Part shown: positions 45,230 through 55,441 of the stretch, in pieces
Position numbering within the stretch: the first letter of the stretch is position 1
Layout of the letters: each line of letters starts with the position of its first letter
NCBI RefSeq assembly: GCF_000004195.4
Contig: NC_030679.2
Location: 36,941,712-37,005,711 of the forward strand
DNA: 64,000 nt
Reading direction: 5' to 3'
Origin: Xenopus tropicalis
Lineage: Eukaryota; Chordata; Amphibia; Anura; Pipidae
Position numbers and translations under genes: made by a program
Notes under the pieces: generated by a model
Database searches by the model: none
Told to the model about the DNA's origin: nothing
What the model saw: only the letters and a program-made list of their open reading frames with translations

Positions 45230-46604
45230 CAGTGCTGTCCAACTGGCGGCCCGCGGGCCGCATGCGGCCCGCGACCCCCCTCTGTGTGGCCCCCCACCTG
45301 TCTGGCTGCTTTGATGGCTTACCCTTGTGTAAGATTTAAATGGTATCAGTACTGAGATTAACTGACCCCCTGCATGGTTCTCACCTCAGATTCAGGCTGT
45401 AATCAGGCTGTATTGTTTAAATATGTAATCCCCTGTGTTGTTCACACCTTTTAATCTCTGCATTGTTCACCCCCTGCAGTGTTCACACCTCAGGCTCAGG
45501 CTGTAATCACCCCCATTGTTCCCCTGTTCACACCTCAGGAGCAGTAGAAACCCACAAATAATCCCTGCATACTACAAAAAGAACATATACTGAGGTGGTA
45601 CTGCAATTAAAAAGTTTTTTAATATATAGTTATTGTGCAGACTGTAGGAGCAGTGCCAGCATTGTGTCACTGTTGGCTGCCTGTGTGTGCCATACCCACA
45701 GGCAGCATAGGGCAAGCAGAGTATGGCACACACAGGCAGAGTAGGGCAAGCAGAGTATGGCACACACAGGCCAAGTTTGGCACAAACCAGCCAAGAATGG
45801 CACACACAGTGAAGGTATGGCACACACAGGCAGGGTAGGAAAGGCAGAGTATGGCACACACAGGCTGGGTAGGGAAGGCAGAGTATGGCACACACAGGCA
45901 GGGTAGGGCAGGCAGAGTATGGCACACACAGGCCAAGTTTGGCACAAACCAGCCAAGAATGGCACACACAGTGAAAGTATGGCACACGCAGGCAGGGTAG
46001 GGAAGGCAGAGTATGGCACACACAGGCAGAGTAGGGCAAGCAGAGTATGGCACACACAGGCCAAGTTTGGCACAAACCAGCCAAGAATGGCACACACAGT
46101 GAAGGTATGGCACACACAGGCAGGGTAGGAAAGGCAGAGTATGGCACACACAGGCAGGGTAGGGAAGGCAGAGTATGGCACACAGGCAGGGTAGGGAAGG
46201 CAGAGTATGGCACACACAGGCAGGGTAGGGCAGGCAGAGTATGGCACACACAGGCCAAGTATGGCACAAACCAGCCAAGAATGGCACACACAGTGAAAGT
46301 ATGGCACGCAGGCAGAGTATGGCATGCACAGGCAGGGCAGGGAAGGCAGAGTATGGCACACACAAAGGCAGGGTAGGGCAGGCAGAGTATGGCACACAGG
46401 CAGGGTAGGGCAGGCAGAGTATGGCAGGTTTTTGCTGTACTACAACCATTAATATGGGTATGGTCATGTGATAACATGGGTGTGGTTTCAAGTGGGTGCG
46501 GTTTCAAAAAGGGGAGTGGTCAAAACTGGCTTCCATTATCGGCCCTCCACCACGTAGGTCGGAAAAATTCTGGCCCTCGGTACAACAGAAGTTGGACAGC
46601 ACTG
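45230..46604. mobile_element. Non-autonomous hAT-like element with minisatellite and perfect target duplication
   Basis: Starts CAGTGCTGTCCAACTGGCGG and ends GAAGTTGGACAGCACTG. Perfect 8-bp duplication CCTTAGTG at 45222-45229 and 46605-46612. It is the inverted relative of 20966-22037: the left arm here matches the right arm there. The interior holds the array at 45680-46430. No transposase. Confidence 0.9.
45680..46430. repeat. ~34-bp minisatellite with higher-order units
   Basis: The basic unit is AGTATGGCACACACAGGCA, then GGGTAGGGCAGGCAG. A higher-order block of about 140-150 bp recurs around 45760, 45920, 46045 and 46240, containing CCAAGTTTGGCACAAACC, AGCCAAGAATGGCACACACA and GTGAAGGTATGGC. 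It yields minus-strand frames of 311, 274 and 255 residues rich in Cys, Leu and Pro (CAILCLPYPACV repeats), in all three frames, which are artefacts. Confidence 0.9.
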
Positions 46605-46826
46605 CCTTAGTGTATTATGAACTAATCTTATCTTTTCCCTTATCAGTAGATTTGTATGTTATAGGCACTTATCAGTGTAGAAAGCATTTGGCTTTGGGTG
46701 GAGCAACTGCCTATGCCCCAAGAAAGGGCACTTAGGGAAGAGGAGAAGGGACGAAGGTGTTGAGGGAAAAGGAGAAGTGAGGAGGGTGCGAGGGAGGCAA
46801 GAGAAACAGGATTAGCTTGTAGACAT

Positions 46827-47090
46827 TGCCCTAGTAATCCCCAACCAGTGGCTCGTGAGCAACATGTTGCTCCCAGTGGACTCAAAGTAGGCGTCCATTT
46901 TTTAATTTCTGGCTTGGAGGCAAGTTTTGGAAGCACAGAGACACAGTTTTACTCCAAGCAGAGCCTTCTGAAAGCTAGCTGTCATGGGGCTACCAAATAG
47001 CCAATCACAGCCCTTATTTGGCATCCCCAAAAAACGTTTTGGCTCACAAACACTTTTTGTAAAAAAGGGTTGGGGATCTCTGCCCTAGAC
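46827..47090. mobile_element. hAT-like MITE copy, CCCCAACCAGTGGCTCG family
   Basis: Left TAATCCCCAACCAGTGGCTC, right AAAGGGTTGGGGATCTCTG, flanked by CCCTAG on both sides. Inverted relative of 35446-35748. Confidence 0.7.
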
Positions 47091-47649
47091 TAAGAGGAGG
47101 GTGCAGGAAATAAATAATTTTACATTTTCCAAAAAAATTCCAACAAATTGTGATGTGCACAAAGAATTTTGCATGACTACAAAATTTAAGGGAACTTGCA
47201 CTTAATGTCAAAGCAGTTAAACAGCAATCACTGCAGGTCTACAAATTTCTTTTTGATTTTCCAAGTGATCTGGTAACCCTTTAGGCATGATACTAAATGA
47301 TTAGTACTAAATGATTATTTCCATTGTGTTGTAATACTCTTTAGTCACCAGCTAAACCATAAGAACAGAAAATGGTAAAGTAACAGCTAAATAAATAATA
47401 AACCTGAAGAAGAGCTATAAAAATTTTCTATTTTTGTACTATTTTTTGTATTTGGCTTTTTTTTGTATAAAACATTTTGTCAACTGATTGCTGAATAATA
47501 TCAATGTAAAGCAATTATAATTAAGGGACATGGATATGGTATTTTTAGGAGCATAAAAGATACTGAAACAAGGTTTAAGAACATGTAAATCAACTTGCAC
47601 ACAGTATTTGTCATCTCAAACTATGAACATGATTAGTGGGTGAGTGTGG

Positions 47650-48570
47650 GTCAATGTAGTCCTAACCAGTTCCTTGGATACTGTAAGTATTTAGCCTCTC
47701 CTTGGACTTTTCCCAGCTATTTTTGTGTTACAACCAGCTGCAGTGGTAGACTTGCATTGTACCATACTAGTAGTTTGAACTTTGTACTTTGGCCAAAAAG
47801 CTCTCTTCCAAACACCAAACATGTCTTCACATTGCTGTTGGGTCAATCTCATGCTTTTTGGCAAACTCCAGGTATACTCTGACATTGTTCTTCTTAAATA
47901 AAGGCTTCTTTACTTAAAAGGTTGCAGTTGTGCAAAGTTCTTTATATTGCAGACTCACAGTACAGACCTACAGTACTGAGAAATACGATGGTGCCAGCAT
48001 CATGCTGTGAGTCTAGGCATTTTGATAAAACAGATGGAGCAAAATACTCAAAGAACATCCATTTGTAGTCGAAGCATCCCAGTACCTCCAAAATTTACAA
48101 AATCAAGAAACCGACCAGCAAACGCAAAGACCCCCCAGGAGCCAACAAATAAACAGAATGTTGGCCACATATCAACAGTGAAAACAAGTTCCCACAGGAT
48201 CTAAGGAAAAACAGGTATGAGCAGAAAGTTCAAAGTTATTGAAACTGTTAAAATCATATGTTTATATTCTTTAATACCTTGTTACAAAAATGATACAAAT
48301 GGAAAAATGTACCATTATTAACATTGTAACAACAATCTTTTTGACTACCAATAAATAAAAACATTGATTAAAAAAAAAAAAAAAAAACAGATGGAGCAGT
48401 GGTTGGTGCAGAATACAGGTAAAAAGAACCAATAAAAACTGAATCATGAGAGAAAGTTCATTTTTCAGCACAAAAATGATTCCAACCACAAAACCTGAGT
48501 AATGAAATAAAGGGTAAATTCCTTGCAATGGCCCATTCAAAGCCCCTGATCGTAATCCATCTTAGAATCT
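47650..48570. pseudogene. Rearranged Tc1/mariner-like transposase remnant
   Basis: Minus-strand frames near 47800-47930 read KKPLFKKNNVRVYLEFAKKH, resembling the KKPLLxxxHxxARLxFAKxH block of Tc1 transposases. On the plus strand, GCCAGCATCATGCTGTGA near 47992 and GCAATGGCCCATTCAAAGCC near 48526 match the GSIMLWG and WPxQSPDxNPIEN blocks. The two parts lie in opposite orientation, so the copy is internally rearranged. It is also split by the retrocopy at 48042-48387. Confidence 0.5.
48042..48387 (+). pseudogene. Processed retrocopy of an unidentified mRNA 3' end
   Basis: Ends AATAAATAAAAACATTGATT followed by a run of about 18 A. Flanked by the 15-bp duplication AAAACAGATGGAGCA (48027-48041 and 48384-48398, overlapping the A-run). 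An open frame enters from the left border and runs about 52 codons to TAA near 48203; it includes RSIPVPPKFTKSRNRPANAK and ends VKTSSHRI. About 165 nt of 3'-UTR-like sequence precede the poly(A). This is the structure of a 5'-truncated LINE-mobilised processed pseudogene. I do not recognise the parent protein; the segment is basic, Pro/Ser/Thr-rich and probably disordered. Confidence 0.6.
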
Positions 48571-48724
48571 GTATATTTAAAAACTGAGGTACACAAGTGT
48601 CATCTGACTAACCTGAATATAATCTGCCAGGAATAATTGGCTAAAATCCCTTCTAAACCAGTGTGCAAATCTGTTATGTACTTAACCCAAAAGACTCGCA
48701 GCTAAGGTCTCTAAGGTACTCTAA

Positions 48725-49225
48725 GGGGCTGATTTACTAACCCACGAATCCGACCCGAATTGGAAAAGTTCCGACTTGAAAACGAACATTTTGCGACTTT
48801 TTCGTATGTTTTGCGATTTTTTCGGATTCTGTACGAATTTTTCGTTACCAATACGATTTTTGCGTAAAAACGCGAGTTTTTCGTATCCATTACGAAAGTT
48901 GCGTAAAAAGTTGCGCATTTTTCGTAGCGTTAAAACTTATGCGAAAAGTTGCGCATTTTTCGTAGCGTTAAAACTTAACGCTACGAAAAATGCGCAACTT
49001 TTCGCGTAAGTTTTAACGCTACGCAAAATGCGCAACTTTTTACGCAACTTTCGTAATGGATAGGAAAACTCGCGTTTTTACGCAAAAATCGTATTGGATC
49101 CGAAAAATTCGTAAAGAATCCGAAAAAATCGCAAAACATACGAAAAAATCGCAAAGTACCGATCATTACGAAAAAAACGCAATCGGACTCCATTCGATCC
49201 GTTCGTGGGTAAGTAAATCAGCCCC
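48725..49225. mobile_element. Harbinger-like hairpin MITE, TAA target
   Basis: Starts GGGGCTGATTTACTAACCC and ends GGGTAAGTAAATCAGCCCC, flanked by TAA (48722-48724, 49226-49228). The whole 501 bp is one long inverted repeat centred near 48977 (AACTTAACGC), with many CG-containing words (TTTTTCGTA, TGCGTAAAAA). Confidence 0.85.
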
Positions 49226-49570
49226 TAAGACTGAATTTAAGGGACCTCTATACTACTCTTTGATTCAGTTTCCTCCTTATAAATTCAGGAAAATGTTGAC
49301 GTATTTTGGGCTGATGAGAATAATGTGATCAAATGCAAACTCACAATAGGAAATCCCCTCCAACATCAGTCAAGGTCAACATGTGCATTGTCTAGTTAGT
49401 ACATACATCTGGGTATTATAAATAATTGACTTCTATGGCACTTAAATCACCCAGAGCCAAAGGGTGGTCTACAACACTTTTTGGACTTTTGAAGTCTAAT
49501 AACACAGCATTTTTAACCTCTAGTATTTATTTAGACAGCATGACATAGTTGCCAAAAGGCCACAGTCTCA

Positions 49571-49845
49571 AATACCCAACAGGGTCATTTACTGTATGCA
49601 TGACGTGTATAGACAGCTGGCAGTTTTGTCATTATATGATATATGATGTAACCATGTATTTCCTGTTGGAATTGCAAGCCTGTCTAGCTGTTACAGTTAT
49701 TCCAAAAAACCTTGCCACAGGTGACATACCTAATATGTAAAGTCACATTAGAACCTGTCTGCCTCATTAACCTGTGCAAGATGAGAGGAAATTCCCAGAC
49801 AAAAAAACTGACATATATCACATATTTCTCACTCACATTGCCTTT
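49571..49845 (+). repeat. Direct repeat copy B (partner at 44481)
   Basis: Near-identical to 44485-44722 for about 240 bp, then rejoined at CATATTTCTCACTCACATT. The ~85 bp present in copy A are missing here. Confidence 0.85.
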
Positions 49846-50520
49846 ATTAAACATAATGGCGAAACATTATTTAAATCAGGTATTGGGCAGTCCCTACTGC
49901 ATTTTCTATAAATGCTTAAATGGACATGGAATTTACGAACACCTATCCTGATGCTCTTCCTCTATTGAGGACATTTCTGTAGTCAGTTCTTGCCCAGTTG
50001 CTAAAAGTGCAGTATTTCCAGGTTAAAGCCTTTCAGTACTGAGGTATGCTGAAAGAATAGACTTCCCATCTGGAGTTTTCTTTCATAGGACTACAGCAGT
50101 GTCAAAAAAAGGAAGCTGTGAGAAAACGGAGAGAAGGAGAGTTACAATGATTTCAAAAGTATTGCATAAGACCACAAAAGCAAATCCTTTATGGCTTGAT
50201 GAAAGCGTCGTTGCCGAGGTTGGTAAGAAAAAATGTCCTTTTAATGCTTTGAGGTTAGCTGGGACAGCTGAAATTTCACAAGGAGGCCAATAAAGCATGA
50301 AAAAAAAAAAGTTATCAGGCAAGCTAAAATAGAGATGGAAAAGAGTATTGCAGCAAGGAGTAGAATGAATCTAAATTATTTTTTAATTATGTAAGTAGCA
50401 AAAAATTGAAGCAAGAAGGGGTGGGACCATTATTATCAGAGGGAGGTCAGTTGGTTGATGAGATCAGGGAAAAAGCAGAAATTCTGAACTGTTATTTTTT
50501 ATCTGTCTACACAACTGAGG

Positions 50521-50763
50521 AGCCTACCGAACCCACAGGCACGCCCAACCTTTCCATATAGTTACTATATAGTTACTGATCCCACTCTGCTGTTCAGATT
50601 GGGATCAGCAAACCTGGAATACTCATAGGAAACACAGAACCAGCGCACATAATTGAACATTTGCCCCTTCGCCACGTGTTTCCCCAAAATATTGCGTGCA
50701 GCCTGTTTGAGACAATAAACACAGTCGATCACCCCACAGAAGAGTAATGCCATGTACCGGTTC
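50521..50763. mobile_element. Short insertion of unknown type in the LINE
   Basis: The sequence ACACAACTGAG occurs immediately before and after (near 50510 and 50764), like an 11-bp target duplication. The insert has no recognised ends; its minus strand is open for 67 codons but unfamiliar. Confidence 0.4.
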
Positions 50764-51236
50764 TGCACACAACTGAGAAACCAACTAATGAAGGCTTCCT
50801 TTTTAACAGACCCAATTCTAGCAATATTGATGCATTGTGTAGCTTTGCATAGTGCTAAGCGATTGGCAAATTGCTAATGTGGTGCTACTATTCAAAAGGG
50901 GATCCCATTGTGAGCCTGCCAACTATAGGCCTGTTAGTCTAACATCAGTTGTAGGAATGCTTTTGAAAGGGGTAATAAGGGATAGGATACTATGAGCAGG
51001 GATCTAGACTCTGGAATGGCACTTGATATGGTCTACTTAGACTTTGGTAAATCATTTAATAAAGTACCACACAGATTACTGTTTAAACTAAGGAATATTG
51101 GCCTGGAATATATTATTTGTACTTGAATAAAGAGCTAGATGAAGGATCTGCTACTTTGGAGTGGGAGGTTATGCACTTTGGTAGAAATAATATAATTGTG
51201 TAGTATGCACTAAATGGTACTGTGTTTGGGGAATTA

Positions 51237-51679
51237 TTAAAGGAAAAGTAACACTAAAATGTTTTAAGTAAAAAAGCTATTCTACCCTGCACCAATAACT
51301 GCCCTATCCTGCAAACCACTTAGTATTTTAAATGCTTTAATAGAAAATACCTGCTAAAACTTGGCTTCCTGTAAATTGAACTACAGCGATACAGCGAAGG
51401 AAGGAGCTGCATCCACTATGCGACGATCGATTGATCGAGCCTAGCCTGACTCCTTCCTATACAGAAAGAAGGCTAGGCTTGATCAATCGATCGTCGCATA
51501 GTGGATGCAGCTCCTTCCTTCGCCGTATCGCCATAGTTCAATTGACAGGAAGCCAAGTTTTAGCAGGTATTTTCCATTAAAGCATTTAAAATACTAAGTG
51601 GTTTGCAGGATAGGGCAGTTATTGGTGCAGGGTAGAATAGCTTTTTTAATTAAAAAAATTAGTGTTACATTTCCTTTAA
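51237..51679. mobile_element. TTAA-flanked MITE inside the LINE
   Basis: Starts TTAAAGGAAAAGTAACACT and ends AGTGTTACATTTCCTTTAA. Long arms pair around CTATGCGACGATCGATTGAT and its inverse. Same termini as 9616-10041. Confidence 0.85.
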
Positions 51680-52978
51680 GAAGAAAAATCTGAGGATTTT
51701 TGTGGATAACAAGCTGTGTAATTCTAGGTAGTGTCATTCAGTGGCTATTAAAGCAAATAAAGTACCATTTTGCATAAAAGAAGAGAGTGCAGAGACATGC
51801 AACTAAATGGAAAAAGGTTTGGAGGATTTAAATGAGGTTAGACTGTCAGGGTTGGGGTTGTTTTCTCTGGAGAAAAGGCGCTTGCGAGGGGACATGATTA
51901 CTCTGTACAAGTACATTAGAGGGGATTATAGACAGATAGGGGGTGTTCTTTTTTCCCATAAAAACAATCAACGCACCAGAGACCACCCCTTTAGACTAGA
52001 GGAACAGAACTTTCAGTTGAAGCAGCGTAGGTGGTTTTTCACGGTGAGGGCAGTGAGGTTGGGGAATGCCCTTCCTAGTGATGTGGTAATGGCAGATTCT
52101 GTTAATGCCTTTAAGTGTGGCTTGGATGATTGAATGCATAGGCATAATATCCAAGGCTATTGTAATACATAAATCTACAGTTTGTACAGGTGTTGGAATA
52201 TATGTGAGTGTATATCATCACTCGCAAGCTGAACACCAGAAATGACATCAGGCAGACATTTGATGTGATTGTGCCTGATTTCCAACAAAGTGCATGCACA
52301 CCCGTGTCTATTTTGGTGAATCCGAAAAAGCTGCGATAGTCACAGTGCAATTGCATCAAGAGAATTGCCTGTTTGAGTCTGCAATGGCTCTGTAATTCTG
52401 GGGAAAATGCTGCATCGTGGAAAAAAACTGGCATCAAGGTAAGTAAATGTGCCCTATTGTTAACTCATACGCAGATGAGGTCCTAGTATGTGACTCACAT
52501 CTCCAACCATTACGATACATTGCCATTAGAATGCCATAGCCATTACACATTCACGCTCATCAGTAATGTTCCACTATTGCTTAATACAACAAATACCAAA
52601 GCTGCTGCCCACATTTCCTACCACACTTCTCAAGCTGAAGGTTCTTTTCTGAAGTCAAGTATCTTCTTTCTGATTGAGCTGAGAGATTCAACAAAGGATT
52701 GTTTCAGGTTTTAGAGGCACAGAAATTATTAATAATATTAATACAACATGTTACAAACAGTTTAGAGGTATACTGTCATAATAACAAAGAAGGTTTTAAC
52801 TATTGCCTGGGAAGTGAAATATTGAATACAAACAGAAAAGGGGATAATTTTTGTGGGGTAGGGTGGAAAATTCAAAAGTAGGCAAATGCTGGCATGTTTG
52901 TCACACTTTGCACACTGCTCCGCCACAAAGCTGTGTTCATATAGGGCAGGAAAGGGGAGGCACATAGGCATTCAGGCA

Positions 52979-54173
52979 TAGAGATGTAGCGAACCTCACA
53001 AAAAAAGTTCGCAAACCCGTTCGCGAACTTCCGCCAAAAAGTGCAAACTTTTGCGAACCCCATAGACTTCAATGAGAAGGCGAACTTTAAAACCTAGAAA
53101 AGCCATTCCTGGCCAGAAACTGATTTTAAAGTTTTTTAAAGGGTGCCACGACCTGGACAGTGGCATGCAGGAGGGAGATCAAGGGCAAAAATTTCTCTGA
53201 AAAATACGTTGTTGACACAGCGTTGCGTTTTGTGCTGTAAAGGGCAGAAATCACACTACATTTCTAAACTTGTGTAATAAACTGCTTTAAAACGTAAGGC
53301 GTCTACATGCCAATCAAGTCGTGTAAAGGTTACAGCCGGTTCACACGCAAAGACAAAACGCCGCAGTAGTGGATACGGAATATATTATTGCTGGTGGAAA
53401 AACATCGCTTAGGTGATTTTATTCCAATGCAATGTCACTACTATGTGTAACGTGTTTGGTGCACTACTATGAACAACAGCAAACAGCACTGGACACATTA
53501 AAGAACAGTAAGTTAAATAAAAAAAAAAGTGATCTCTGGTTGGTGCACTGCAAGGAGCAGCACACCAGTCCCCAACACAGCTAGACTAATAGCACTCAGC
53601 TCTATAAATTACAGTAGCAAAGTAAAAAAACACAAATAAAAAAAAATTATGTGAATGTGTGGTTGGTGCTGGTGCACTACTATGTCTGTCTCCAACACAC
53701 ACAGATGGAGCTGCAGTACACAATGATAAGAAGAGTAACAGTAATCAGAAAATAAAAGCAGTCCTTACAAGGACTATTGGGTTACAGCAGATGAGATCAG
53801 CAGGACAGCTGTCCCCAGCAGCTACATACAGAGCAGTAGAAAGTAGATTACTAGTCAGCAAAGCTACCTAAACTGTCCCTCAAATCCCTGCACAGCTTAC
53901 TCCCTATGCTAACTCTTCGAGCACACACAGGCAGAATGTAAAATGGCTGCTGGGCTTCGGTTTATATATGGAAGGGAGTGGTCCGGGGGTGGTCCAGGAG
54001 GGAGAGCTGCCTGATTGGCTGCCATGTATCTGCTGGCTCTGGGGTGAGAGGTCAAAATTTGGCTCCAGCTAAGGCGAACCCAAAATTGCGAACATCGCTA
54101 AAAGTTCGCGAACTTGCGAACACCCAATTTTCGTGCGAATTAGTTTGCCGGCGAACAGTTCGCTACATCTCTA
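52979..54173. mobile_element. Non-autonomous hAT-like element, TAGAGATGTAGCGAAC ends
   Basis: Starts TAGAGATGTAGCGAAC and ends GTTCGCTACATCTCTA. Flanks TTCAGGCA and TTCAGGCG are a 7/8 target duplication. Both ends are rich in TTCGCGAAC words. The interior (53.1-54.0 kb) is non-coding with a few A-runs. Confidence 0.85.
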
Positions 54174-54671
54174 TTCAGGCGCACAAGTTAGGGAGCATGG
54201 GGGCATAGTGGAAAGGAGTCCTGCCCTTACTACCTGCCTAAAACAGATCATTTTGAATCATTTGAATTTGACAACTACATCTTGACAAGCAGGATGGCAA
54301 CAAAACCAGACTGATGTTAATATGCTGCCTATCATTCCAAGTGGTGAGATCTACTTTGCATAGGACCTCTTTTGATTTTATGATTAAAAATCATGATCTT
54401 TTAAGGCTTCCAGTCTACACAGGGGCTACCAAATAGCCAATCACAGGTCATATTGGCACCCCCAGGAACTTTTTTTTTAGATTTTGTAGGAAGAAAAGCA
54501 AACAAAACATGATTGCTGATATCACACCAGGCTCAGTGTTATGGGTTCTAGTAATCAATAGTTCCTTAGTCACAATAAAGTATGGATACTTGAAATCCAG
54601 GACATGGTTTATGATCTGGCCAAAAAACTAGTACACATTTTACCTCAAGACTAAATTTTGTTGACCTAGAA

Positions 54672-55007
54672 CAGGGGTGGGCAAACTACGGCCCGCGGGC
54701 CACATCCGGCCCGTCAGCCCTTTCAATCCGGCCCGCCGTCTCCGGCCCCCTTAAAAGAATGACGGGCCCTGATTGGTTGCGCCCCGTGCGTGCGCACAGC
54801 GTCAGCACGCACGGGGCGCAACCATATAAAAGAATGCACTGGGGAGCCGGGGAACAGAAGGATGGGACGGAGGAAGCAGCGGGTCGCTGGGGGGGGGAGC
54901 TGAGAGGCCCCATAATTTTTGATGGCAGCCCCGGGCGTAACGCTGTCCCGGTCCGGCCCGTCCGTTAGTTAATGTGGCCAGTGAGCCAAAAAGTTTTCCC
55001 ACCCCTG
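54672..55007. mobile_element. hAT-like MITE with perfect 8-bp target duplication
   Basis: Starts CAGGGGTGGGCAAACTACGG and ends AAAGTTTTCCCACCCCTG. ACCTAGAA is duplicated exactly at 54664-54671 and 55008-55015. GC-rich interior with a hairpin (GCGCCCCGTGCGTGC and its inverse near 54780-54820). Frames inside are not genes. Confidence 0.9.
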
Positions 55008-55204
55008 ACCTAGAACAAATATGAACATACACATTTTTGTTTTCCGATTTGGTTCACAAGATGTTGTCTCGCAATGTGGCTACAGCTAAGGGGCCCTACA
55101 ACTCATATTAGGCCATCCAGAAGTACTAGTCTAGCTCTTTCCAGTATAAACCTGATCATTGGAAGGAGAAATGCTGATTTGCAAGCCCATGAAAGCAGTT
55201 TTAC

Positions 55205-55441
55205 CAGGCTGTCCACAGGACTACAGTTGGCCTCTCTGGTCTATTTGTCTACTGAAATGTCTGCCATTTTCCCTTGAGATCAGTACAATTGAGCTATCCT
55301 GATGTGAGGCCACTTTCTACATCAAGTCACATATCATTTTGAAAAATGTTGCACACTTGAAGAGTAGGGGTAGCAAAAATTACAATTGCACCCCCCGCCC
55401 CTTTTACCTTCTACAACCAGGTTCCTAAGAATTGTGATGTA
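55205..55441 (+). repeat. Left copy of the direct repeat flanking the Penelope-like element
   Basis: CAGGCTGTCCACAGGACTAC to GGTTCCTAAGAATTGTGATGT. It matches 56363-56601 with only a few substitutions and short indels. Confidence 0.9.

Larger units (their letters stand above)
50020..52135 (+). pseudogene. Decayed CR1/L2-like LINE, reverse transcriptase to C terminus
   Basis: Plus-strand blocks appear in order. 50180-50290 reads KANPLWLDESVVAEVGKKKC, a linker block. 50485-50530 reads NCYFLSVYTTEEP, like the NxYFxSVFT block that precedes the polymerase. 50875-50985 reads VVLLFKRGS...NYRPVSLTSVVG..LLKGVIRDR. 51010-51100 reads DMVYLDFGKSFNKVPHRLLF. 51807-52133 reads RLRGDMITLYKYIRGDY...TVRAVRLGNALPSDVVMAD. 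Stops, frameshifts, a MITE (51237-51679) and a ~245-bp insertion (about 50521-50763) break it. The catalytic FADD segment is not readable. Confidence 0.75.

Noticed and set aside
45572..46507. Longest open frame in the window (311 residues, minus strand, Cys/Pro/Leu repeats)
   Set aside because: It is the translation of the 34-bp minisatellite inside a hAT-like element. All three frames on that strand are open with the same style of repeat, and no splice, promoter or domain signal supports it.
44481..49845. Interpretation of the 44.5- and 49.6-kb repeats as LTRs of a 5-kb retrovirus-like element
   Set aside because: The repeats lack TG...CA ends, and no gag, polymerase, primer-binding site or polypurine tract lies between them; the interval is filled with DNA transposons.
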